A DNA stretch of 64,000 bases from JBGSIC01 sp041751875 (GTDB lineage: Bacteria > Bdellovibrionota > FAC87 > UBA2466 > JACKAF01). The notes below the pieces were generated by a model. It was given only the letters and a program-made list of their open reading frames with translations. It had not been told where the DNA came from and made no database searches. The stretch is taken from assembly GCA_041751875.1 (NCBI GenBank), contig JBGSIC010000033.1, forward strand, positions 1 to 64,000, given 5' to 3'. A program made the translations under genes and the position numbers. This document shows, piece by piece, positions 50,827 to 59,430 of the stretch (within the stretch, counting starts at the first letter, position 1; every line of letters begins with the position of its first letter).

Positions 50827-51574
50827 GCCCTTCCCGCTTTCTAACTGAAGGTATCGCCTCTTTCTCTTGGACGGCCACGCACCTACCTCGTTCTATTTGG
50901 AAGACTTTCTTGCACAACCCTTTCACCACCAAGTGATCGTGAGAAATGAAAAACAAGCCCATTCCCCAATCGGAGGAGAGTTTCTTCAATAGGTCCAGTA
51001 CACGCACCTGAGTTAAGACGTCCAGTGAGCCCAGAATTTCATCGCATAAAAGAAACCGAGGCCGCAAGGTCAGTGCGCGCGCGATAAGCACCCTTTGACA
51101 CTGTCCCCCACTTAGCTCACTTGGGTAGCGGTCCAAGAGAGAAGCGTCCAAATCAAGCGCCTGGAATGTTTCCGCTACGCGAGCACGCATCCTCGTCGGT
51201 GTGAGGTAGGGAAAATGTATCTTGCCTGGCTCTTCCATAAGCCACCCGATTTTTTTTCGCGGATTAAGTGCAGAAAAAGAACTCTGAAAAATAAGCTGCA
51301 CAGCACAGTGAAACTTTTTTCTCTCTTTCATCTTCATTCCAGATAGTGGTTCAGTTCCGAAATAGACTTCCCCCGAATCCGGGCGCAAGAGACCACTTAA
51401 GATAAGTGCGAGCGTCGATTTTCCGCTTCCCGAAAGACCAATCAGTCCTACTCTCTCGCTTTGTTCTAAGGAGACACTTGTTCCCGCAAGCACCGAAAGC
51501 TCCGAGGCCTTTTTGATCCAGCGGCGCTCTACTCGAAATCGTTTTGTTACTTCATGAGCGTAAAGTCTGATCAA
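50792..51574 (-). CDS. ABC transporter ATP-binding protein, OppF/DppF-like
   Basis: 260 residues from TTG 51574, inside the stop of the upstream ABC gene (TTGA overlap); the longer frame to 51655 is not needed. Walker A GLSGSGKST, Q-loop VQLIFQSSFSALNP, signature LSGGQCQRVLIARAL, Walker B FLLCDEILGSLD and switch His in FFISHDH. The Q-loop plus SALNP is typical of oligopeptide/nickel importer ATPases. The Walker B Glu is present. It pairs with the preceding gene, but no permease is near. Confidence 0.9.
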   Translation of the reverse strand: MIRLYAHEVTKRFRVERRWIKKASELSVLAGTSVSLEQSERVGLIGLSGSGKSTLALILSGLLRPDSGEVYFGTEPLSGMKMKERKKFHCAVQLIFQSSFSALNPRKKIGWLMEEPGKIHFPYLTPTRMRARVAETFQALDLDASLLDRYPSELSGGQCQRVLIARALTLRPRFLLCDEILGSLDVLTQVRVLDLLKKLSSDWGMGLFFISHDHLVVKGLCKKVFQIERGRCVAVQEKEAIPSVRKREGLNDTAFDAVEI

Positions 51575-52347
51575 CGCGGTCTCCCCATGCGCTCGGAAGC
51601 TTCTACAAAGGCGCGCGTGCTGGGGTGATTCGGGAAATAGCGAATTTGGCTCCACTCCCCTCGCTCAACGATGCGCCCTTTTTCCAAGACGGCTATCTCA
51701 GTTGATAGTCTTTCTAAGTGTCGGAGGTCGTGAGTGATCAACAAAAAGGCAAAGCCGTAAGCCGCCTGCAGACTGGCTAGCTGATCGAGTACGGCTTGCC
51801 TTGCCGCCGGATCGAGCCCCGTGGTGGGTTCGTCGGCGATAAGCAGCTTCGGTCGGTGGGCAAGCGCCATGGCGATCAGAACCCGCTGGCGTAGGCCCCC
51901 GCTAAGCTGATGAGGAAAGCTTTGCGCCCGAACAGGCGGGTCCGGAAAGCCAACCTGATCCAAGAGCGCAAGGGTTTCTTCTCGCGCCGCCCTTCCGGGG
52001 AGCTCCTGTGAGGAAACAACGACATCTGAAATTTGTTTCATTACCGTGAAACAAGGATCTAAAGACGCGAGCGAATCTTGAGGAATGTAACCGAGAGTAT
52101 GACGCCGAAGGAGTTGCCATTCTCGCTTAGTCAAAAGCGTGAGATCTTTGTTATCGATGATGACGTTCCCGCTGGCATTGGCTTCCGGGGGAAGCATTCC
52201 CAAAAGCGTTTTCACCAGCAACGTTTTACCCGCGCCGCTCGAGCCCACCAGCGCGAGCCTGCCTCCTAAAGAAAGCGATAAGTTCAGGCGATCTAGGATG
52301 AGTTTATCGGGGGTGAAGCCTACGCTGAGATTTTCAATGCGTAGCAC
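51571..52347 (-). CDS. ABC transporter ATP-binding protein, OppD/DppD-like
   Basis: 258 residues. Walker A GSSGAGKTLLV, IPQDSLASLDPCFTV (Q-loop), signature LSGGLRQRVLIAMAL, Walker B LLIADEPTTGLD, switch LLITHD. OppD proteins normally carry a longer C-terminus with a Cys cluster; this one is short and lacks it. It follows the lipoprotein gene by 24 bp and is coupled to the OppF-like gene. Confidence 0.9.
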   Translation of the reverse strand: MLRIENLSVGFTPDKLILDRLNLSLSLGGRLALVGSSGAGKTLLVKTLLGMLPPEANASGNVIIDNKDLTLLTKREWQLLRRHTLGYIPQDSLASLDPCFTVMKQISDVVVSSQELPGRAAREETLALLDQVGFPDPPVRAQSFPHQLSGGLRQRVLIAMALAHRPKLLIADEPTTGLDPAARQAVLDQLASLQAAYGFAFLLITHDLRHLERLSTEIAVLEKGRIVERGEWSQIRYFPNHPSTRAFVEASERMGRPR

Positions 52348-52371
52348 GCTAGAGCCTCTTCTACTAATGTG

Positions 52372-53166
52372 TCACTCTAAGGGAGCCATTCCTTTGGGCA
52401 CGCTGGCTTGAAACGCTTGGGGAGGCCAACCGGCCGTTTTCGTTTCCACTTCTCTCCAGCGAACGTCCAAGGACGTTTTGGCTTTTTGATTCTGCAAAGT
52501 CATCGACTGCGCTAGCTGAAAGTGCGAATTTTTCGCTCCCACCACACTCCCACCGCAACAACGAAAAAAATCCAGATATTCGATCGTGAAAGGAGAGGCT
52601 GCCTGTATTTCAATCTTCTCAATCGCCGAGTTCTGGGGATTAACCCAAACCAGCCAAGGCGTTCCCTTTACCTTAATTTCGCCTCTGTAACGGCCTACTT
52701 TTAGGTCCCATTGCCAAGGAGCGTGAAAGCCCGTCTTGGCCATGTCCGCCGGCAAAATTCCGAACATCAAAGGAAGAAGAAAGTTGAATGAGTAATCAAA
52801 TCCCACAATCTTTTTGAGAAAAGTTTTGCCGGCCTGCGAATCCTTATGAAAACGTTTCACGCGGGGATAAACCACAGCAAAGTTTGTTCCCTCCAGCGTG
52901 GAAATTAAATGCACGCGCCCCAAAGGATCACGCACTTCCATGCGAAAGTGATTCGGCATTTCTGCGATCATCTGCGCCTTCCCGGCGCCCTCACCCATTC
53001 CGCTGTAATTCAGTGAGAGATTCGCGGAAACCTTTTGTACAACCTTTCGCCGCTCGTTTTGATCCGCCCAAAAATTTTCCGCGCTGTAGCCGGTCGGTTC
53101 CACATGTTGAACGGATGAGCAGCTGAGCAGAAAGAGCACCAACAAAAAACCCATGACCCATTTCAT
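52372..53166 (-). CDS. Outer-membrane lipoprotein, LolB/DUF4292-like
   Basis: 264 residues. The signal peptide ends in lipobox FLLSCS. Then a LolA/LolB-like half-barrel: VQKVSANLSLNYSGMGEG, AQMIAEMPNHFRMEVRDPLG, HLISTLEGTNFAVVYPRVKR, and FHKDSQAGKTFL with a hydrophobic loop. It may receive lipoproteins or other lipids at the outer membrane; the assignment to LolB versus a related DUF is tentative. It is coupled to the upstream hydrolase by ATGA and followed by two ABC ATPases. Confidence 0.7.
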   Translation of the reverse strand: MKWVMGFLLVLFLLSCSSVQHVEPTGYSAENFWADQNERRKVVQKVSANLSLNYSGMGEGAGKAQMIAEMPNHFRMEVRDPLGRVHLISTLEGTNFAVVYPRVKRFHKDSQAGKTFLKKIVGFDYSFNFLLPLMFGILPADMAKTGFHAPWQWDLKVGRYRGEIKVKGTPWLVWVNPQNSAIEKIEIQAASPFTIEYLDFFRCCGGSVVGAKNSHFQLAQSMTLQNQKAKTSLDVRWREVETKTAGWPPQAFQASVPKGMAPLE

Positions 53167-54026
53167 ACAAAATCCTGCTGTTTAAAAAACTCTTGAATGA
53201 TCGCGTTCACCTGTTCAGGTCGATCCATATGGCTGTTGTGGCTGCCTTTATCGATGCGGTGAATTTCCGCATTCGGCAGCAACCCCGCCATCTCTTCCTG
53301 CAAATAAAGCGGGGTAATCATATCATCGGTGCCCGAGATGATGACAGCGGGACAATCGATTTTCTCCAACTGGGCGCGTCCATCGTATGAATTGTAGTCC
53401 TTGGCTAGACTGTGGAAGGTGGCAAACGGCGCCTCATGCACGCCGCTTAGATAACTCAAAATATCCTCTTCAGAAGACAGCGACGGGTTAAAGCCGAAAC
53501 GGGCCGTGAGGAAATAGCTTAGCCAATTTTGCTTCGTAAAGTAGCTCCAACCGCTACTCATGGTCTGCGGCGCGTACTGGTAGAGGAAGGACATCAGCCG
53601 AAAGACATTGTCCATGCTGCCAATTTTAAACATATGGCGGAACGGTTTGACGACAGATCCACAAATAAGAACGGTTCCTCGGATTTGTTGTGGCAGGGCA
53701 TGGGCGGCTTCTAATACCACTGGGACACCAAAGCTATGCCCCAGACAGATTACGCGCTCCAACTGAAGGTACGTAATGAGATCTTCCACGTCGTGCGCAC
53801 ACCAACGCAATGTTAGGTTGCGCTCGTTAAGGGGACTACCCGATCGGTGATGCCCGCGGTAGTCGAGCAGAATGACTTCGTACCGGTCCGAAAAGTGGGC
53901 CACTTGATGGCGCCAGTGTTCCATGCGACAGGTTAGGCCATAGCAAAATACCAAAGGCGGCCCCTTCCCCCGTCTTTCGTAATACAGAGGAGTCCCATCC
54001 CGACTCTTAAAAATACCGTGGCTCAA
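53163..54026 (-). CDS. Alpha/beta-hydrolase
   Basis: 287 residues. Nucleophile elbow GHSFG (in VICLGHSFGVPVVLEA), oxyanion strand PLVFCYGLTCRMEHW, catalytic Asp in ISGTDDMITPLYLQEEM, and His in KGSHNSHMDRPEQV. A soluble esterase, lipase or peptidase-like enzyme; the substrate is unknown. First gene of a four-gene unit hydrolase-lipoprotein-ABC-ABC. Confidence 0.88.
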   Translation of the reverse strand: MSHGIFKSRDGTPLYYERRGKGPPLVFCYGLTCRMEHWRHQVAHFSDRYEVILLDYRGHHRSGSPLNERNLTLRWCAHDVEDLITYLQLERVICLGHSFGVPVVLEAAHALPQQIRGTVLICGSVVKPFRHMFKIGSMDNVFRLMSFLYQYAPQTMSSGWSYFTKQNWLSYFLTARFGFNPSLSSEEDILSYLSGVHEAPFATFHSLAKDYNSYDGRAQLEKIDCPAVIISGTDDMITPLYLQEEMAGLLPNAEIHRIDKGSHNSHMDRPEQVNAIIQEFFKQQDFV

Positions 54027-54250
54027 GAACCCTGACTCCTGTTTGCCTACGCGAATCGCGTCTTTTTAGGCTCTTTTTTTTTACTTCGTCTGAGCGAACC
54101 CATTTCACCTCAGACAACATACTCTAATAGTTAAGCAATTCAATATCTTATAAGCCAAACCGAAATCCAGCTTACCAAAGGAAAGCCTTTCCGAAAATTC
54201 CCAATATAGGGTATACAAGACACAGCAAAAGTAGCAGAGGAGTTGTTGTA

Positions 54251-55579
54251 ATGGCTAAAACTGAAATTCAAATCCGTCCCGCTCAGGGAAAACTAGGAAT
54301 ACTAATGCCTGGCCTAGGCGCCGTGGCCACCACTTTTATCGCGGGAGTCGAAGCGATTCGCCGCCACAATGCCTCCCCAATCGGATCCCTCACCCAGATG
54401 GGGCGTATGCGGTTGGGCAAACGGAGCGAAAAGCGCACCGTGGCCATTAAAGATTTCGTACCTTTAGCCGACCTTAACGACCTCTGCTTCGGTGGCTGGG
54501 ATATTTACTCGGTCAATGCGTATGAAGCTGCCAAAGAGTCGAAAGTTCTGACGAATGATATTTTGGATCCTCTGAAGGACACTCTCTCGGCCATCCGCCC
54601 CATGAAGGCCGTGTTCGACCCGAACTTCATTAAACAGATTTCGGGCCCCAACGTGAAAACCCAAACCAATAAATGGGAACTCGCGCAGGCGCTTCGTGAA
54701 GACATTCGAAAGTTCAAAGCCGACAACGGCTGCGATCGTTTGGTGATGGTCTGGTGCGGAAGCACGGAAAGTTACACGCAGCCTTCGCCTTGCCATGAAA
54801 CCATTGAGAGTTTCGAACGTGGGCTAAAGGATAACGATCCGTCTATTTCGCCGAGTCAGATGTACGCGTGGGCTGCCATTCAAGAACGTGTTCCCTACGC
54901 CAACGGATCTCCTAACATGAGCCTGGAGACTAACGCTTTGCAATCGCTTGCACGCGAAATGCGTGTGCCCATCGCGGGAAGTGATTTCAAGACAGGCCAA
55001 ACGTTAATGAAAACGGTTCTGGCCCCCGGACTGAAGAGTCGCCTGCTGGGTATCGAAGGTTGGTACTCTACGAATATTTTGGGCAACCGAGATGGGGAAG
55101 TGCTCGCCGATCCGGGTTCGTTTAAATCCAAAGAGGTTTCTAAACTTTCGGTGCTCGATCAGATTCTGGAACCCGAACAGTATCCGGAACTCTACGGTAA
55201 CCTGCACCACCAAGTGCATATCAACTACTACCCGCCTCGTGGGGACAACAAAGAAGGCTGGGATAACATTGATATCGTTGGGTGGCTTGGTTACCCGATG
55301 CAAATTAAGGTGAACTTTCTCTGCCGCGACAGCGTACTCGCCGCACCCATCGTGCTCGATCTCGCTCTCTTCATGGACTTAGCGGCACGCAGTGAATTTC
55401 ACGGCATTCAAGAATGGCTCTCTTTTTACTTCAAGAGCCCTCTTCACGCGCCTGATCTCAAGCCGGAACACAACTTGTTCGTCCAGGAACTCAAACTGCA
55501 CAACACGTTGCGCTTCCTAGGTGGAGAAAAAATGATCAACCACCTTGGGCTGACCTATTACGGCATTGTCGAAGAATAA
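54251..55579 (+). CDS. ino1: Inositol-3-phosphate synthase
   Basis: 442 residues. LGILMPGLGAVATTFIAGVEA is the NAD-binding start, GWDIYSVNAYEAA, VMVWCGSTE, AGSDFKTGQTLMKTVLAPGL and SRLLGIEGWYSTNILGNRDG are the conserved core including the catalytic Lys region. It converts glucose-6-phosphate to myo-inositol-1-phosphate in the cytoplasm, the entry to inositol lipids or compatible solutes. An AGAGGAG sits before the start. The end is followed by a GGTGCC repeat cluster. Confidence 0.93.
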   Translation: MAKTEIQIRPAQGKLGILMPGLGAVATTFIAGVEAIRRHNASPIGSLTQMGRMRLGKRSEKRTVAIKDFVPLADLNDLCFGGWDIYSVNAYEAAKESKVLTNDILDPLKDTLSAIRPMKAVFDPNFIKQISGPNVKTQTNKWELAQALREDIRKFKADNGCDRLVMVWCGSTESYTQPSPCHETIESFERGLKDNDPSISPSQMYAWAAIQERVPYANGSPNMSLETNALQSLAREMRVPIAGSDFKTGQTLMKTVLAPGLKSRLLGIEGWYSTNILGNRDGEVLADPGSFKSKEVSKLSVLDQILEPEQYPELYGNLHHQVHINYYPPRGDNKEGWDNIDIVGWLGYPMQIKVNFLCRDSVLAAPIVLDLALFMDLAARSEFHGIQEWLSFYFKSPLHAPDLKPEHNLFVQELKLHNTLRFLGGEKMINHLGLTYYGIVEE

Positions 55580-55580
55580 G

Positions 55581-55679
55581 GGTGCCAATAAAGGTGCCAA
55601 TAAAGGTGCCTATCTACTTCCGGGCCTAAAAGGTGCCAGGTACTTTTTGGTACTTCGTCCCAAAAAGTCGCAGGCACCT
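55581..55679. repeat. GGTGCC repeat cluster after ino1
   Basis: Three GGTGCC units spaced 12 bases apart (55581, 55593, 55605, unit GGTGCCAATAAA), then GGTGCCTATCTACTTCC (55605-55621, close copy of the 44608 arm), then an imperfect inverted repeat with arms 55631-55650 and 55660-55679 (AGGTGCC...ACTTTTTGG / CCAAAAAGT...GGCACCT) and loop TACTTCGTC. That loop recurs at 59352-59360. Confidence 0.85.
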
Positions 55680-55755
55680 GTAACGCTGCGCTCCGAACAA
55701 ATCCCACGCTTTCCATTATAATTGGGTCTCACCCCTTTAAAGGTAAGCGTTCGCG

Positions 55756-57420
55756 ATGAAATTTATCAATGAGATCGGTTTCTGTGTGGGTCTTATCCTC
55801 ATAGCGATCATTCTCAACCTTCTCCCCTACCCCGAAAACAAAGTCGCGGCGCTCTTACTGGAACGCCAGTGGAGTCAGCAAGATTCGGGAATGCGCGACA
55901 CCGTGGTGAATCACTGCGATGCTCTCAACGCAAAAAATGAAACCGCCTTCGAACGGTTGTTCCAGGGCTGGGTGGGAATGGATGCGTCAGTACAGGAAGG
56001 TAGTCGTAACTGTCGTCTCGTTATTCACAGCGCGGCTTCTAGTCGCTTTCATCTGCACACCACCTGGGCCGTCAACGTACAAATTGATTCTGACGCGGGC
56101 GGCACCTTGCTGTACCGTCAGTTCCAGGTAGAAACTCCCAAACCATTGGTTCTACTTCCCATCGCTGCTTTCTTACTGGCGCTCGTGTTTGAGCTAAGCT
56201 TTCTCAATTTCGCGGTAATGCTCGTGGCTTACTTCTTTTTACTTAGCGGGGCCAATCTTATTCGTTCGCTCAACATCTTCGCGGACATCGCCTTAATTAC
56301 CCTCACCGCCAATCAGGCTTTTGCCAGTTCGGCGCTCATCATTGTTTGGTTAGCTATCGCCAAAGCACGAACCGACGCGGGAGTGGCGCTCCCTATGGAG
56401 AGTTCAGTTCTACACCGAACAGTGAATCGAATTGGTTCCGCTCTCTTTGGTTTCTGGAACCCACTCCTTTTCACCCTATTTGGAAAGGTGCTGGTGCCCA
56501 TCCGGGCTCCTTGGATCTTATCGTTCCTCGATTTCCAGTTGGTTCTGACTTGCCTGAGCCTCTATCTTTTTTCTCTCAACTTTGGAAACTTGCCGGCGTC
56601 AGTATGGGAAAGTCTCACTCTACCGCGCTACTTTACTTTCACCGTGGTTCTCCTTTTTGTTACCTCGCTCCTGCTTAAACCGCTGCGCAAACACCGAGTC
56701 ATCTGGAAGATCCCACATTTTTCGCGAGCGATTATCAGTTTCGTCGTGCTCGAAAGCTTGGCCTACCTTGTGCCAGCATTGCGGGAACTCAACACACTCA
56801 CCCGATTTGGTTTGGCGTTCTTGCTAAGTGAACTGGCGTGGCCCGTGGGAATCCCTTGGAGGGCAGCTACGAAAATTGCTCTTCCCTGGTTGGCCATCTT
56901 GTTTGCCGGTTTGCTGACGACTGTCGCAGCCGTTGAACTCGGCGTCGTGGATCTCGCGCTCCAACTTCTTAACCCGCGCATGCACCCGCGCATCCTTTAT
57001 TTGTTCACGTTCCTAGCGGGCCTGGGCTTGGGCTTCCTCACGGGAAGTTTTTCGGCGGCCTTTTTCACGCTGTTCGCATTCTTGCAATCGCCCCCCGTGC
57101 CTTTACTGAAAGCCGCCCTTCTTGACGGCGTCATCGCAGGCCTTTTCCTTTCCCCTCTTTCGCTTTTTAATTTACTACCAGCGATGCAATTCAATATGGG
57201 CGTACGGAAATTGCTACAGATTCGGTTCGGGCAGCTAGCACTGCCTATTTCCATCGCGATGCTGGTTTACACCATCGCAAATCTCACGCAGGTTTCAATT
57301 CTTCGCCCAGTATGTTTTGTATTCTGCGGTCTTCTCGCAGTCGCCTACACTCTCAGACGGAGTGCTTGGAAGGTCCGGCACCATAGGTCTTTGCTAGCGA
57401 CACATAATGCCGAGCACTAA
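55756..57420 (+). CDS. Polytopic membrane protein, unknown family
   Basis: 554 residues. One N-terminal helix (FCVGLILIAIILNLL), a periplasmic part of about 100 residues with two Cys (NHCDAL, SRNCRLV), then some twelve further hydrophobic segments up to AVAYTLRRSAWKV. It is not assigned to a named family; general size and topology would fit a transporter or a membrane glycan enzyme. The 3' end overlaps the convergent gamma-carbonic-anhydrase-like gene by 68 bases. Confidence 0.65.
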   Translation: MKFINEIGFCVGLILIAIILNLLPYPENKVAALLLERQWSQQDSGMRDTVVNHCDALNAKNETAFERLFQGWVGMDASVQEGSRNCRLVIHSAASSRFHLHTTWAVNVQIDSDAGGTLLYRQFQVETPKPLVLLPIAAFLLALVFELSFLNFAVMLVAYFFLLSGANLIRSLNIFADIALITLTANQAFASSALIIVWLAIAKARTDAGVALPMESSVLHRTVNRIGSALFGFWNPLLFTLFGKVLVPIRAPWILSFLDFQLVLTCLSLYLFSLNFGNLPASVWESLTLPRYFTFTVVLLFVTSLLLKPLRKHRVIWKIPHFSRAIISFVVLESLAYLVPALRELNTLTRFGLAFLLSELAWPVGIPWRAATKIALPWLAILFAGLLTTVAAVELGVVDLALQLLNPRMHPRILYLFTFLAGLGLGFLTGSFSAAFFTLFAFLQSPPVPLLKAALLDGVIAGLFLSPLSLFNLLPAMQFNMGVRKLLQIRFGQLALPISIAMLVYTIANLTQVSILRPVCFVFCGLLAVAYTLRRSAWKVRHHRSLLATHNAEH

Positions 57421-57916
57421 AGAGTAAAAACAGCCGCTCCTCTTCCGTAAGCTCTCCCACCACTTTTGCCGGAGTGCCAAAGGCTTTGGTTCCGGAAGGA
57501 ATTTTCTTTCCTTCCGTTACAATACTTCCCGCGCCCAACAACACGTCATCGCCAATTTCGGCTTTGTCCAAAATGATGCTTCCCATTCCGATGATACAGC
57601 GATTACCGATTTTGCATCCATGAATGATGGCATTGTGACCGATAGTAACGTCATCCCCGATTTGGGTATCGGTGAGTTCATAAGAAACGTGGACCATACT
57701 AAGGTCTTGAATGTTCGTGCGCGCACCAATCCGGATCGCATTCACATCGCCGCGCAAAACTGAGTTGAACCACACACTGCAGTCGGGTCCCATGGTCACG
57801 TCTCCGTAAACGTGAGCGCCCGGGGCCACCCAAACGCTAGGCGAAAGCTGGGGAGAGCGGAAGCGGTGTGGGTATTTTTCTTGGAGTCGTTTCAGTTCGT
57901 TCGGGTCGGGGTGCAC
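57353..57916 (-). CDS. Gamma-carbonic-anhydrase-like left-handed beta-helix protein (YrdA)
   Basis: 187 residues. Hexapeptide repeats from VWVAPGAHVYGDV through IGHNAIIHGCKIGNRCIIGM and GAGSIVTEGKKIPSG, with YrdA/CaiE signatures DCSVWFNSVLRGDVNAIRIG and NIQDLSMVHV. Zinc-ligand histidines are HVSYE, GHN and HGC. Catalytic carbonic anhydrase activity is not certain for this subgroup. The start lies 80 bases inside the end of miaB, in another frame, and the end overlaps the convergent membrane-protein gene. Confidence 0.88.
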   Translation of the reverse strand: MHPDPNELKRLQEKYPHRFRSPQLSPSVWVAPGAHVYGDVTMGPDCSVWFNSVLRGDVNAIRIGARTNIQDLSMVHVSYELTDTQIGDDVTIGHNAIIHGCKIGNRCIIGMGSIILDKAEIGDDVLLGAGSIVTEGKKIPSGTKAFGTPAKVVGELTEEERLFLLFSARHYVSLAKTYGAGPSKHSV

Positions 57917-59240
57917 CGGTGTAGTATCCCTTCAGATTTGATTGATTAGCGTCGACAATTTCTACATCCACAATTTTCCCAACGCAGGCAGGACCTGCGT
58001 TCAAAACATGAACGACTTTATTCGATAGCGTTCGGGCCATCAAATAATCCCCCCCCTTACGATCGACTGATTCAATGAGGCATGGGTAATGACGGCCAAT
58101 AGCCGCTTGGTTTTCTCGGTTTATGATTTCGTACGCAGCCGCGTGCACACGATCAAAGCGCTCTCCGGCAACGGAGTCGGGAACGAGCTCTTCGAGTCCG
58201 AATGCGCGTGTCCCAGGACGGGGCGAATACTTAAACAAATAAAGACCTGAGAAACCCACCTGCCGAATCATCGCCAGCGTCTCTTCAAAATCTTCCTCGG
58301 TTTCACCTGGAAATCCCACAATGACGTCAGTGGACATGGCGATGTCGGGACAAGCCTTGCGAAGTTTCTCAATTTTGACCAAATATTCTTCACGCGTGTA
58401 CAAACGCGCCATGGCCTTCAAAATACGATTGCTACCCGACTGAAAAGGAAGGTGCAAAGCAGGACAAAGTTTTTCCACGCTGCCAAACTGCGTGATCAGG
58501 TCATCGCCCAAGTCGCGGGGGTGCGAAGTAACATAGCGAATGCGTTCCAGACCAGAAATAGCGTCGGAAGCGTTAATTAGCTGAGCCAACGTTTCGGAAG
58601 TGCCTTTACCGAAGGTGTTAATATTTTGGCCGAGGAAGGTAACCTCTTTGGTACCGCCGGCTACAAGTTTCTCGACGTCGGTCAAAATTTCAGCGATCGA
58701 CCGACTTTTCTCCCGGCCGCGTACAAAGGGTACGATGCAATACGTACAAAAATGATCGCATCCCTTGATGATCGTCAAAAATTCATTGGGCCGCGACTTC
58801 TCCCGCAGAAGCGGCTGAGAATACTGGCGGCTTTTCACCGGGTCCATTTGCGTGTCCACCACACGACGGCCGCGCAAAACCACTTCATCGAGCAGTTCGC
58901 CCACCCGGTCCACACCGTCGGGTCCCATTACTAGGTCCAAATGCGGAACTCTTTGCAGAAGCGAACGTCCCATTCGCTGGCCCACACAACCCGTGATGCC
59001 AATCACCTTGTTGGGATTTTTGGCTTTAAGGGGTTTGAGTTGGCCGAGAAGGCTTAAAACTTTGTGTTCTGATTTATCGCGAATGCTGCAGGTATTGATC
59101 AAAACGACGTCGGCCTTCGCCAGATCCGGTTCAGCGATAAATCCCTTCGCACGCAAAACACTCCCCATGCGTTCGGAGTCGTACACGTTCATTTGGCAAC
59201 CAAATGACTTGATATGTAATGTGCGCGGCGCAGGTCCCAT
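57837..59240 (-). CDS. miaB: tRNA-2-methylthio-N6-dimethylallyladenosine synthase
   Basis: 467 residues. The UPF0004 domain has Cys ligands in FGCQMNVYDSERMG, LINTCSIRDKSEHK and GCVGQRMG; the radical-SAM Cx3Cx2C is GCDHFCTYCIVPFVRGRE; the C-terminal TRAM domain starts near YPCLIESVDRKGGDYL. It adds methylthio groups to i6A37 of tRNA. The C-terminus is extended by a Pro/Thr-rich tail (RTETTPRKIPTPLPLSPAFA) that covers the start of the next gene. Confidence 0.96.
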   Translation of the reverse strand: MGPAPRTLHIKSFGCQMNVYDSERMGSVLRAKGFIAEPDLAKADVVLINTCSIRDKSEHKVLSLLGQLKPLKAKNPNKVIGITGCVGQRMGRSLLQRVPHLDLVMGPDGVDRVGELLDEVVLRGRRVVDTQMDPVKSRQYSQPLLREKSRPNEFLTIIKGCDHFCTYCIVPFVRGREKSRSIAEILTDVEKLVAGGTKEVTFLGQNINTFGKGTSETLAQLINASDAISGLERIRYVTSHPRDLGDDLITQFGSVEKLCPALHLPFQSGSNRILKAMARLYTREEYLVKIEKLRKACPDIAMSTDVIVGFPGETEEDFEETLAMIRQVGFSGLYLFKYSPRPGTRAFGLEELVPDSVAGERFDRVHAAAYEIINRENQAAIGRHYPCLIESVDRKGGDYLMARTLSNKVVHVLNAGPACVGKIVDVEIVDANQSNLKGYYTGAPRPERTETTPRKIPTPLPLSPAFA

Positions 59241-59298
59241 GGCGGCAGAGTCTAGTGTGTTCGTGCCTGGCCGACAAGGTGCGTGTGAGGCGGGCCGG

Positions 59299-59382
59299 GA
59301 AGGTGCCTGTGCTCCAACAAGCGTTGGGCAGGAGGTGCCAGGTCACTTTTGGTACTTCGTCCCAAAAGTGCACAGGCACCTT
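59299..59382. repeat. Nested GGTGCC inverted repeats upstream of miaB
   Basis: Inner imperfect hairpin: arms from 59333 (AGGTGCC...CACTTTTGG) to 59381 (CCAAAAGTG...GGCACCT), loop TACTTCGTC identical to the ino1 copy. Outer pair AAGGTGCCTGTGC (59299-59311) and GCACAGGCACCTT (59370-59382). Placed between the miaB and DegT genes, which are divergent, so the element lies in both promoter regions. Confidence 0.8.
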
Positions 59383-59430
59383 GCCTTTGCTCCTTTTCCA
59401 GGTAATTTTGTGCGTGTTTGAGGAGGCCCC

